From Ashinkailepas kermadecensis (lineage: Eukaryota; Arthropoda; Thecostraca; Neolepadidae), in contig JAOTOM010005154.1 of NCBI GenBank assembly GCA_034440615.1, positions 248,001-312,000 of the forward strand: 64,000 bases of DNA, written 5' to 3'. Shown in pieces: positions 37,460-47,718 of this stretch. The notes below the pieces were generated by a model. It was not told the DNA's origin. It saw only the letters and a list, made by a program, of their open reading frames with translations, and ran no database searches. Made by a program: the position numbers and the translations under genes. The stretch's first letter is position 1. Each line of letters opens with the position of its first letter.

Positions 37460-39406
37460 CCCTCCAGCAGAATGGAATGTTCCGCGCGGTGAACAGGGCG
37501 TGCGGTACGGCGTCGTCGGTCGTTCGATCCGCATCGGCCCCACCTCCATTTTTCGTAGGCTGGACGTCACGTCAAAGACGTGCGGAAAGTCGGCCTTCAT
37601 AGCATCGAAGTGTGCCTGTCGAACTTCCGCAGAGGGGACACCTCCACACTCGGCATCACAGGAGGGATGCCACATGGGTGGCTGTCTGGTGTCCGTCGTG
37701 TTTGTATCACGCTGGTCAGCAGTGACTGCAGTGTCCGGCTCTCGCTGTACAGCCGCTGCAGCACGCCTGCTTGAGCGGTGTCGGCTCGGCATGCATGCTC
37801 GACTGTAGGCGGTGGTGTCTGCACGCGCTGCACTCCGCAGCGGCGATTCCATTGCAGATTTGCAGTAGAACTTGGGATCCGAATACATCGACGCTTCCGA
37901 TCCAGGACGGTTGCAGTCGCGTTTGATCGGGGTCGGGAACGTGTCCGGCAGTATGCCCAGCTGGACACAGTCGTGCCAGGACAGCAGTGGTGAATGCAGC
38001 TTCCGCAGAACGGTGACCTCCACCGTACGTGTGACGTCATGCAACTGAAGTCTCATGTTACACACGCCAACAGTCTTCATCTGGCGGCCGTCAGCAGTCC
38101 ACAGCGCTGACGGGGACGGGGCGAGGCCATTGATCTTCACCCCCATCCCTTTTGCTTGTCGCACAGACTGGCTGCCATCGGGATGGTGCAGCTGCAACCT
38201 CACCCGAGGTGACCGCCGAATACGAACGCCCTGCAACAGCACGTCTGACATGTACTTGTTCGCCGTGTCTGCCTGGCGTGGCGATGCATGTCCGTCCAGA
38301 TCTGCAAATATCACTGACATCTGTCGGGAACCACTGGCAACTAATTTTCCTTGGCGGCCTCGGCTGGGACTAGTCGCCCGCTGTGCGCGGCCGCGGTTGT
38401 CCGGTCTTCGTCGACACACTGGCGAGAAGTGGTCCTTCTGGTGGCAATAATGACAGGTGCGGCCTTTCGCGCGACAGTCCCGCGCGTCAGCATTCTGTGC
38501 CGCACCACAGCAGTCACACTTCCTACCGCCTGGGGCGGGTGACCTGCTTTCGGCGCCACGGTGCCGGGGCCGGCTACGATCGAAACGGTGACGCGTGACC
38601 TTGCCCAGGGCGGAGTTGGCTGACTTGGAGATCGCCAAGCTGTTGCTGGCCGAGTTTTCGGACGCGCGACATATGTCGGTCGCAGTCTGAAACGTTAGGT
38701 TGGGGACTTCTAGCATACGCCGCCGAGCGTCGTCATCGATAGTACCGACGACTAGATGGTCACGAAACCGATCGTCCACGCAGTGTGTGCAGAAATCGCA
38801 GCACGACGCAATTTCTTTCAGCGTGCAGATGAAGTCATCCACCGACTCCCCAGGCTGCTGAACACGCACATGGAAATCCCGCCTGTCGATTACGACGTTA
38901 CGCTGCCGCCTGAGATGCATATGCATGGCTGAGATAATGTCGTCCATGCCAACAATGTCAGGGACTGGGAGTCAAAACCGAACTACACGAGCCCGGTCAT
39001 CGTCCAGGAACGACAACAGAGCGGCTCTCTGCTCTGCGTGTGCCAGTTGGTGGATTCATGTGAGCAAACAATATCCGCTGAACTTACTTCTCCATGCCTC
39101 AAACTCCCGTAGCGAGGCAGAGGATGTCAGACGGGGTGCCGGGGTGGCAGCGGCCGACGGCCTCGGGCGAGGTCGGGCATCAGCGGCGGTGCCAGACCGT
39201 GGGCCGTCAGGGGCAGAGTCAGGCGGCACTGTTGGCGGGCCAGCAGCCCACATGTGCTCCATTAAAGCTGCTAGGTGCTCCTCCCGTCGTGCCGATGCCG
39301 CAGCCTGCTCCATTTGCTGCTGTAGCATGCGAGTGAGAAGCTCAATCTCAGATGGTTTTTTCTCCCCGGCGTTGTCACCTGGATACGCCTCTGCTCCGCC
39401 TGCCAT
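37460..39406 (-). pseudogene. Gypsy gag and protease-region ORF
   Basis: The ATG at 39406 opens a coiled-coil-like N-terminus (IELLTRMLQQQMEQAAASAR). The capsid-like part follows (LREFEAWRSKFSGY, RRDFHVRVQQPGESVDDF). The frame is interrupted by two TGA stops near 39053 and 38974, then stays open to about 37460. A zinc knuckle, CHYCHQKDHFSPVC (CX2CX4HX4C), lies about 175 codons into the long open part. An aspartic-protease-like linker region follows, but I do not see a clear D-T/S-G triad. Past 37460 a frameshift separates it from RT, so the last ~55 codons of the open frame are out of frame. Confidence 0.85.
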
Positions 39407-40150
39407 ACCGAGTCTGGTGGAATGGGCCCGTCCACGACTCCAACACTCCTATTTGCACTTTCTATCACCACTGCCGGGTGCACTGTGAGTTCTCCAAAGT
39501 AGTTGTTGTAGGAAAGTTTCTTTATAGGTCAGTGATAGTCTAGTATGGCCTCGCGTTCGCGTCACTCCGGTCGTAAGTTCCAAAGTTCTCTGCACTGTCT
39601 GTACTGTGCAGCGGCGAATAGACGGCAACAGTCGAACACCAGAAAACTCGTACTTAAAAACGTTCCGCGCCGACGAACAACCGTGATATTCCCTACTGTC
39701 GAATTTAAGGCCGAAATATGTTATTAATTTAGAACGCGCGACCGCCAGCGTTACAGACCCGCGTCGCTTGGCTGCTCAGAGTCGACTGCCTCGGGGGTCT
39801 GCACAAGCCGCTAACCCTCCGTGCAGCTAACGGGTGACGAAAGTACATGTCACGTGTGTCGGGCATCGGCCTCGGCCCAGCCCCGAAAACGCTGGCTCAG
39901 CTGTGGCGACGGTGCCGGCCGAGAGTTGGACTTTCGACCCTACGTCCGGTGACTGCCGCAGCACGGGCCGGCAGCGAGCCGCCAGCCAGCTCAGGCTCGT
40001 GAGGCGTTACATTTACGGCCTACATTTACGTTACATTTACGGTCGGCTGGCTTACCGGAACACATCATTTATAGTTACGGGACAGTCAAAAGCGCAATTT
40101 TATGGAAACTCTGTTACAATGCACTGACCGCAAGTAACCGGACCGCGCCA

Positions 40151-40329
40151 TGTTGTGTTGGGAACTATCGGTACTTCTTACGCAGTGCCGGGCCTATGGA
40201 GTCAAGCGCACACGCAGGCGTCAGGGTGTAGACTGTATTAGTATCGGCTGCGATCCGTGGCGTGCTGCCAGATATGCGAGGTATGGCAGCGCAGGAAGGA
40301 ATGAAGGGAAAAGTAACAAGAACACAACA
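40151..40329 (-). repeat. Gypsy 5' LTR
   Basis: 179 bp, about 97.8% identical to the other LTR (differences at offsets near 92, 104, 162 and 165). No clear TATA box; such short LTRs often use initiator-type promoters. Confidence 0.95.
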
Positions 40330-40935
40330 GTTTTTTGCCGATATGTTTTGTGATGGCAATCGATATTAGCTGGTCTGTGCATGGTATCGGATAGTTGTTA
40401 TTTGCCAATGTTTGTTTTACTTGTTTTAGTTCGTGATGCATATTATGCCATGTGGAGCTGTTTTAAGTGCACGGTGTATGTAGGATTTGATAATACTGTC
40501 CTTGTAGCGACCAGGGCAGTCACTGGTCCCATTGAGGCATTTCCCTGAGTCCGGTGGTTTGTGATGGACGCTGGCGATGAAGGTGCTGTCCGTGGCGTCG
40601 ATGGTTACGTCTAGGAAGCTGATCCTGTTGTCTGCGGCTTCTTTGATGGTGAGTTTCAGTCCGGATATTGTTTCCAGTCGTTGTTTCAGCTGGTGTAGTG
40701 TGTTGGTGTCACGAATGTCGATCAAGATGTCGTCGACGTATCTGCAGTAGGCGAATGGCCTGACACGATCTTCGGCGAGCACTTCATTTTCCACTTAAGA
40801 CATGACGGCTTCGGCAAGGGGGCCTAGTGGTGAGCCCATTGCCACACCGTCTATTTGATAGTATAGTTGTCCTTGTGGGCATACGAAGGGCGCTTTTGTG
40901 GTGTGCAACCGTAGGAGGACGCACATGATGTTCTC
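40330..40935 (-). pseudogene. PLE reverse transcriptase, partial
   Basis: One minus-strand frame runs from the junction at 40935 to the Gypsy border. It includes GVAMGSPLGPLAEAVMS, one TAA stop (near 40796), then the catalytic CRYVDDILIDI and LKLTIKEAADNRISFLDV. The finger motifs upstream are absent because the copy is joined there to an inverted 3' end. The Gypsy element interrupts it just after a GKK segment, and the linker resumes at 34300. Confidence 0.85.
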
Positions 40936-40972
40936 TGGTATGTCTACCAGACATACCAGGTATGTCTACCAG

Positions 40973-41549
40973 ACTCACAATGCACCTACAAAACGGCGGG
41001 CCACTCTCTCATACACACGAACACCACACCACAGCGCTGACAAGGAAATTACTAGTAGAAAACACTAAAATACTCGCAACCACCCACAACAAACGACGCT
41101 TATTGCCTTAGAGGCAATATACACCAGATACATTGATGCAGTCATCAACAAACAAATCAACGCGCGTGGAACACACAAGCTTTATGAGGGGCAGCCCTCC
41201 CCTCACAGTGACGTGTCTTGCAGTGTAATGCCGGAAATGTAAATTTCCAATGCTTCCAGCGCCCACTCACATAACGCACGCAAATTGTTACCCAAAACAT
41301 AAATATCAAGTGTGCATATTTTATCAATGTGACTTTCCCAACATACCGTCTTGAAAGTGTCTTAGGTTAAGACGAAACGTCGATAAAATACAGTGATGAT
41401 CTATGTGTTAATTGTAATCTTGACCATCATGCACTATGGCGAAATACTACACAAGCACAGCGAAGAGACAAGGGAAATAATATGATCAATTGAATCCACA
41501 AGCAAGAAGATCACCAACGCTGAACTCGCGGTCATATTCAACGAAACAT
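40973..41549. repeat. PLE right inverted arm
   Basis: 577 bases, inverted match to 33402-33986, in plus orientation. It carries a hammerhead-like stretch near 41345-41380: TTGAAAGTG, a 6-bp stem GTCTTA/TAAGAC, then GAAACGTC. The junction with the RT (40936-40970) is an 11-bp stem, CTGGTATGTCT/AGACATACCAG, followed by a partial direct repeat. Confidence 0.85.
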
Positions 41550-41577
41550 GCATATCAAATAATGTGCTTCCAAACTA

Positions 41578-41614
<37 letters not shown>

Positions 41615-41890
41615 ACACACACATACATACATACACACACATACATACACACACATTTACACATCCACACACAGACACACGTACACACACACATACAGAC
41701 ACAGACACAGACACAGACACAGGCACACACAGACACAGACACAGGCACAGACACAGGTACAGGCACAGATACAGACACAGATACAGACACAAACGCAGAC
41801 ACAGACACAAACACACACACACACACGCACACACACACACATGCACACACACGTGTCCACACACATACACATACACATCTACACACACGC
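41578..41890. repeat. (CA)n microsatellite with CAGACA variants
   Basis: About 310 bases of CA with internal (CACAGA)n blocks, immediately right of the PLE. Confidence 0.95.
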
Positions 41891-43450
41891 GAGCAGTGTG
41901 GCGTCTTGCCATCGACTCATGGGCGAGCAGGACAACACGTCAGAAATGTGTCCAACAAATAAAGCTCGGCAGCCGGAGTGTGAAAGTCTGCACTGACCTG
42001 CCGTCGGTATCGGCGTCGCGGCGCGGCGGCGCGTGACTCTCGTAGTGGCTCCGCAGACGCTCGGCCGGGAGCGCGTCGAAATCCCTCCTTTCTTCGACGT
42101 GTCGCATCAGTGTCCGGCCGTGCTCCGGCCAGACAATGCAGCCGTCCGAGATGTGTTGTTGCGGTCGGCGCGGCGCCGCCGGATCGACTCCGACCGCCGC
42201 CGGGACGTCCATGCGGCCCGAAATGAGCCGACCCGGCAACGGGCCCGAAATGAGCCCGGCAACGGTTCCGGCGACAGCCGGTGGAAGCCGCCGAGAGAGC
42301 TGCGACAAAGCCGCGGCGGGAGGTGGGCGAGCTGTGGTGAGTGCCACGGCAACAGCCACGGTAGGAGGTGGGCGAGCTGTGGTGAAACCAGCGGCAACAG
42401 CCACGGTAGGAGGTGGGCAGCTGTGGTGAGAGCTGCGGACAAAAACCTCGGTAGGAGGTAGGCGAGCTGTGGTGTGAGACCTACGGCAAAAGCCGCGTTA
42501 GGAGGTGAGCGAGCTGTGGTGAGAGCTGCGGCGAAGGCTCCGCTGAGAGCGCGAGGAGAACTGCCGATTTGGGTGTCATGAGTCTCGTAATGAGAGCCAC
42601 TGCCACTGGTGGTATGTACAGCCCAACGGGACGGGATAATATCTGATTTGGGTGTCATGAGTCTCGTAATGAGAGCCACTGCCACTGGTGGTATGTACAG
42701 CCCAGCGGGACGGGATAATATCTGACTTGCCGGAACACGCTAATTGTTGTGGGCGTTGTCGCCTCTTGAGATAGTGACGTTATTATTGCCGTGACGTCAG
42801 CGATTGGGTCAAGGAACACGAGACTCAAGTGTGGCGGCGGTCCACTGGAAGGGCAGCGGCCACTAATGAACTACTCTGTGGGCGTGTCGGAAGTGCGTCA
42901 GACTAAGGTAGACAACTGCGCCACTGACCCACCACGGCGTGCCGGAAGTGCGTCACAACTAAGGTAGACGACTGTTCCACTGACCCACTACCGCGTGCCG
43001 GAAATGCGTCACAACTAAGGTAGACGACTGTGCCAATGACCCACCACCGCGTGTCGGAAACGCGTCACAAATAAGGTAGACGACTGCGCCACTGACACAC
43101 CACGGCGCGCCGGAAGTGCGTCACACTGGCACAATAGCGCGGCCGGCCCCTGTCGGGGTGTTCGGACAAGCGGCGCGTCTAGCAGCAGTCGACTGGACCA
43201 TTCAGTCACCATTCAACAGGACGCCGCTGCGGACTGCCGACCCAGTGCGGCACAATGGGCGGGTGGCGGGTGGCGGGCGGCGGGCGGTGGCAGCGGCCGC
43301 CGTCCACAGTCCACTGGACGCGCGCGTGACGCGGTCCCCGGCCGTGCCTCGTGCCGTGTTGACGCCGCGAATCGGCCGCCGCCCCACCTTCCCCTCCTCC
43401 TCCAACGTCGCGGCCGCTCTGACAAGGCCTCCGTGGTAAACAGCCGAGAG
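41891..43450. repeat. CpG-rich region with three minisatellites
   Basis: 42290-42530 holds about five copies of a ~46-bp unit ('gtaggaggtgggcgagctgtgg' type, shown in part). 42566-42723 holds two 79-bp copies differing at one base. 42890-43125 holds about four copies of a ~57-bp unit ('cgtcacaactaaggtagacg'). The remainder (41900-42280 and 43130-43440) is very CpG-rich without recognisable exons and may be a CpG island, which I cannot confirm. Confidence 0.75.
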
Positions 43451-44027
43451 TGTTGGACGGGGATGGTGATGGTGGTGTGGAGGAGGGGGTGAAGGGAGTG
43501 GCATAACAGCCACAGGCAAAGAAGTCTGGCCGAAACCCTAAAGCTGCATTTGTGGCCGCTGGCTACTCAGGACTGATCGACAAAAAGGTCGGGGATGATT
43601 GGATCATTGGCGCAGCGTTAAGGCGTCAAAGTTCAGTTGGAACCTGCCAGGTTGATTCATTGAAAGTATCTTCCATTATATTCTGCATCGTTTGGAATAG
43701 TGTCATCCTGCAAATACACGAGTCTCCATTGGTGGATGCCATCGACCCTGTAGGTACTACCAGTAGATATACCTATATTTTAAACGTTATTGTCAACTGA
43801 TGCATTCAAGAAGTGTTTTTTTCTCCTCAGTAATGCATTTCTGCGCTAGTTGACCTCATGCAAAGATAAGCCTGTGAACGTCGATTCGAATGAACGTTTT
43901 TCCCTGATAAAGAAGCTTTCTCTTTTCAGAAGCTAGCCGACGAACTGAAATATTACACCGTGAAAATGTACCCGGTGCCAGCAGTTCAAAGCGATTAAAT
44001 TTGAGCTTGAATGCGAGGGAAAATATC
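43451..44027. other. No gene recognised
   Basis: Unique-looking sequence with only short ORFs. Confidence 0.4.
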
Positions 44028-44112
44028 ATTAGATAGGAAAAGGTCTTCGGAGACCGATATGGGCGCTACATAGCAGCTGGTGCGCCCCTAAGCCCAAATA
44101 ATCAATCAATTC
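44028..44112 (+). mobile_element. I-like LINE 3' end (tail hairpin only)
   Basis: Contains the hairpin GGGCGC(N)15GCGCCC (44061-44087), followed by 'cctaagcccaaat' and an (AATC)n tail. This is the same arrangement as the LINE ends at 21277-21331 and 57738-57788. No coding sequence remains; the 5' border is uncertain. Confidence 0.7.
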
Positions 44113-45019
44113 TGACAGCGATACATACACTCGCGGTCGTCCACATAGTTGGGTTAACTTCACGGTTCTCTCAGCTGGGAAAACGTTATCAATGCGGATA
44201 ATTATATGCATATAGATACTCACTTCGTTGGCCCAAAAGTGCAGGATTACTTGTTGGACGCATTACCACCAAAGCACTGTTCTGGTGGTGTGTGTCTATC
44301 AAGAATAGTCTCCAAGACGAGTGGATCCGAACCCGCGATTGCATTGTCGTGTCCGCTCGATGGCGCATTCACTGTCATGCCTCTCGATCGGCCACCCGCG
44401 CCAAAAATGTTATAATTGTTAGATGGTGGCTTCGTATACCTCATTTGCCCACTGAAGAGTTGTTGTGCCGCAATTTCACCGCACCATATGGAGATTTCGC
44501 GGAAGGGTCCGTGGCGAGTGAAAACATATTCACATGGAATGCTCACTCATGATTGAAAGCTGTGCAACAACGGCGCAGTGTCGGTCTAAATGCAGACTGC
44601 GGTGTTTGGTAAAGCAACCCGCTGCTTAGAGCCACTCACAAGTAGATAGATGACAATGTGGAGACACTTTTTATGTGTCTTCTAGGAATATATTTTTTCA
44701 TGGTATTTTTGCTAACCCTGTTTTTATCTTGCCATATCAAGAAAATATTTGCACAATTGGATCCGCAAAGTCGGTTCATTGTCTATAATAGGATGGCAAC
44801 GAGTAGGAACTGCTTCCACCAGGGCTGGCGGAATTCTTTTTATTATTTTTTAAAAATTATTATGCATTAATTTTGAATTCATTATTTTAATTAGTTCAAT
44901 TATTTCTAATTATTTTTTTTATAATTTTCAGCGAAATCGTACCAGACAATCACTTCGCCCTCCTCGGCAGTAGCCTTTGCTTAGGTGAAGTGCTGACCTT
45001 GTTTGTCAGCTACAAAGTG
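44113..45019. other. No gene recognised
   Basis: AT-rich around 44820-44940. A minus-strand ORF at 44247-44546 has no recognisable domain. Confidence 0.4.
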
Positions 45020-45665
45020 GCGTCTGGTCTGCTTCTCGGTTTGCTGGCTCAAATATCGCATGCTTTCTTCTTTGGTCTAGACTGTTCTGCAAGTATACAG
45101 CGATGCGTGCTCATCCACTGTTTGTACTTAATCTCATTATCCATGTCACCACCTGGGACTAAATTACCTCCACTCTCTTCTCCTGATTTGTCCGCGAGGA
45201 TAATCCTCAGAAAGTTCATCACCCAGTCTTCACCAGGGCAGTCCTCACAGTTGTACATCATGCAATCACGTTTTTCGTGCCACACGCAGCGTGATCGAGG
45301 AGGTTAAGGTATTTGAGACCGGGAAGGCCGAAAGCGAATATGAGCAGTTTTGGGTTTTGATGATAAGTGTACATGCACACCAAGTGCGTCCCACTGCTGC
45401 CTGACAAGACGCAATGCTTCGGACGAAAGGCAGTACAAGTTAAGAAGCCGTTTCGGGGGTTTTCAGAGCTCTGCTTGTATAGATCATATATCTCACACAA
45501 ATTTCCAAAAGCAAGCCTTTTCTGAACTGTACTTTTGGTTCCATCAACCTGTCGCACCGTGACACGGTCGGTCTTGCCGATACACATCCGGCTGATCTGG
45601 TCCGACTCATAAAATAGCTTTACTTTCACCTTGACTGCGTCCGACACCCTCAGAAATCTCCTCGC
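45020..45665 (-). pseudogene. Fragment of an uncharacterised animal protein family (GTH/CxxCPG motifs)
   Basis: The frame after the stop near 45666 reads VKLFYESDQISRMCIGKTD, then VQKRLAFGNLCEIY, then AFRPKHCVLSGSSGTH and VCMYTYHQN. From memory this is the diagnostic order of a widespread, often multicopy, uncharacterised invertebrate family, though I cannot search to confirm. Near 45275 an A-run frameshift moves to a second frame with DCMMYNCEDCPG and YKQWMSTHRCILAEQ, the expected downstream motifs, which ends at a stop near 45046. The protein is truncated at both ends compared with what I recall. The Cys pairs suggest a metal-binding module; function unknown. Confidence 0.6.
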
Positions 45666-45669
45666 TTAA

Positions 45670-46090
45670 CAGGCAGCACGTTCAGCGACAGTGAGCAGTG
45701 AACACTGGGCACCCAAACACGGTGCCACCCCTTGTTTGTGCCCTTCCTGATATTTCACTACATTCTCAGATTTTTATTTTCGCGAGGCAATAAATGGTTG
45801 TCAGAATGGTTTCTCGGTTGCTAGTGATTGCTATATTGTGGATGCTTCTCTCTCCTTGTAATTCATGATAAGGTGTAACTCGTGAATCATCTACAACCAC
45901 AATTTGGAGACATTTCTGCCATTGTGTTAACCCTTGGCCTCACGAGTTAGAACACTTGTGCAACACGACATTCAAGATCAGATAACTAACATGATCATAC
46001 AATAACTATAACATCCAATAACGGATAACTAACAGCATTTTGATCATCCAATCACGTGCCACGAATGCCAAAAGCCTTGCATTTCAATGA
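45670..46090. other. No gene recognised
   Basis: AT-rich unique-looking sequence. 'ggataactaac' recurs near 45978 and 46023. Confidence 0.4.
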
Positions 46091-47117
46091 TAAAAATGCT
46101 TAATTATTCGGACTCACTCTGGGTAAAGCGAAGAATATTTTAGCCAGTACTTCGAACTTCATTGACGGGTCTTCTCAAGGGCTATGAACTAAATGAGACA
46201 AATAAAAAATACAGCTAGCAAGCAAGAAAGCCTAAAGGTGGACCGCTGTCAGAAGAAAAAGATACAGCAGAATAAGAAGAAAGAGCAGAAGAATCAATGA
46301 GAGAAAAAGGAAGCAGTGGGAAAAAAGAGACAGCAGAAGAAACAGCAACACAGACCAGATGAGAAAAAAGCAGACAACAATATCCTCACCACACACAACG
46401 GCGACATGTCTCATTCGCGACACACAACTGGACACAATCACACCTAAATACCTAAATGGGTTGAACTTGGTGTCAGTGGTGGTTTTTGGTGTTCTTCGGC
46501 AGAACACTGTCCCATATCGGACTCAATTTTAAACTTCCCGGCACCCTGGTTGAGTGAAGGGCTGCTCATCCTGATTTCTATCGCCTCCCTCACCACGCGG
46601 CGATACCACCGTTTTTCTACAGCTAGTGTAGTTGCCTGGCAGGGGTCGAAATCTTGTCGGCACCTGAGCCAGTGCTCGGCTTGTGGGGAAGTGTCGCCAC
46701 GCCCATACTTGAGAGCCGCCACGTGTTCCTTCAGGCGGACACTTTTTGGTCGTCCTGTTTCTCCAATATAGGAGGCGCAGCACTGGCAGCAAGATTTGTA
46801 TACAACTCCCTTGCAGTTTTGTGTTGGAATTAGGTCCTTGGGCCGCGAGAGTAAGCTCCTCAGTGTGGGTTTTGAGCCGTGGGCAACACGTATGTTGTGC
46901 TTAGCCAGCGTGCGACTTATCCGCTCGCTAACTCCCTTTGTGTAGGTGATACTAATATGCCTAAGTTTCTCTTTTCTGGTAGCAGGTTGCTGGGATGTGG
47001 GGCCAGGCTGCTGGACTGCAGGGTAAGGCTGCTGGACTGTAGTGGCAGGATGCTGGACGACAGGTTGCTGTTCAGGTTTCGCTTTACCCAGAGTGAGTCC
47101 GAATAATTGAGCATTTT
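46091..47117 (-). mobile_element. Second Penelope-like element fragment, bounded by a 39-bp inverted repeat
   Basis: A minus-strand frame (47157-46444) encodes the C-terminal part of a PLE. A Gln/Pro repeat segment leads to the linker (TKGVSERISRTLAKHNI, LRSLLSRPKDLIP). The GIY-YIG endonuclease follows: GVVYKSCCQCCASYIGETGR with R...LKEHVAALKYG. This family differs from the one at 33.4-41.5 kb. The block 'ttcggactcactctgggtaa' occurs at 46091-46132 (plus) and 47079-47117 (minus), forming near-perfect terminal inverted repeats. RT is absent. The endonuclease frame itself is open. Confidence 0.8.
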
Positions 47118-47123
47118 GATCAC

Positions 47124-47718
47124 TGATATCCGCCTGGGTAGAAATGTGATTCCGCACCTTGTATTTCAGTAATATACCGTTCTAAATACATATTTATACA
47201 GACCACGATAAACTAGCGCAAAAACAACCATGCATGCCTAATTTTGAACGGATATGTGGAATTTTAGGAGCAAAACCCAATTTTTTCTTCATTTTTTGCT
47301 TCGAAAGATAAAAAATGGAGCTTCATTTCTGCACTTTTTCAAATCGCATTGTGACTGTCCCGAAAGGTAAAATAGGTCACGTGACCTTAGGTCACGATGT
47401 CACGATTTCAAATATTCCGTAAACAAAATTTTCGAAAAAGCCAAAAGATGCAGTAGGTCATTGTGAGTTCATTGATATATACTTTTGCACAATTCAGATT
47501 GTTCTTCATTGAGTTAAAGACCTCAATAGACACCCTTGTTAGGTGACATCTCAAAAATGCCCGAGGCTATAACTCCTTGACCGTTCATCTGATCTTTCTA
47601 AAAAATGGCACAACTGGATTCGGCGCATTACATAACCCCACACAAATATTTTCATCAAAATATAAAATATTGGGTATTATTTTGGCCCGTTCACTTGTCG
47701 ATATGTTGTGGAATGGGC
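47124..47718. other. No gene recognised
   Basis: Unique-looking AT-rich sequence. Confidence 0.4.

Larger units (their letters stand above)
34301..40329 (-). mobile_element. Gypsy-family LTR retrotransposon, complete architecture, mutated
   Basis: 6,029 bp between matching 179-bp LTRs. On the minus strand the order is 5' LTR, primer-binding site, gag, protease region, RT, RNase H, integrase, polypurine tract, 3' LTR. The PBS begins TGGCGCGGTCCGG directly at the LTR edge (from 40150). The PPT is TTGGGGGAGG directly before the 3' LTR (34489-34480). The gag-pro frame has two TGA stops, and the RT-RNase H-integrase frame has three TAG stops plus frameshifts in integrase. The LTRs differ at only four positions. 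It lies inside the PLE, so it is the younger insertion. Flanks show no clear 4-6-bp TSD. Confidence 0.93.
33402..41549 (-). mobile_element. Penelope-like element (PLE) with ~580-bp inverted arms, split by a Gypsy insertion
   Basis: The minus strand carries PLE RT (40330-40935), a linker, and the GIY-YIG endonuclease region with 3' UTR (33402-34300). The left arm, 33402-33986, and the right arm, 40973-41549, are inverted copies of the element's 3' end at roughly 90% identity by eye. The right arm is thus a second, oppositely oriented, 5'-truncated PLE end joined to the RT. PLEs are known for such partial tandem or inverted copies (pseudo-LTRs). The arms abut (AT)n on the left and (CA)n on the right. 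The RT is truncated at its 5' side and has one stop, so the element is dead. Confidence 0.85.

Noticed and set aside
34296..40334. A 5-bp TSD for the Gypsy insertion
   Set aside because: Left flank 'ttgtg' and right flank 'gtttt' do not match; a frame argument would allow a 5-base duplication, but the bases do not support it.
44247..44546. 99-codon minus-strand ORF with a B-box-like GGTTCGGATCC
   Set aside because: No A box at the right distance, no TSD, no recognisable protein.
46232..46507. Leu-rich minus-strand ORF resembling a membrane protein
   Set aside because: It is the translation of a purine-rich low-complexity stretch.
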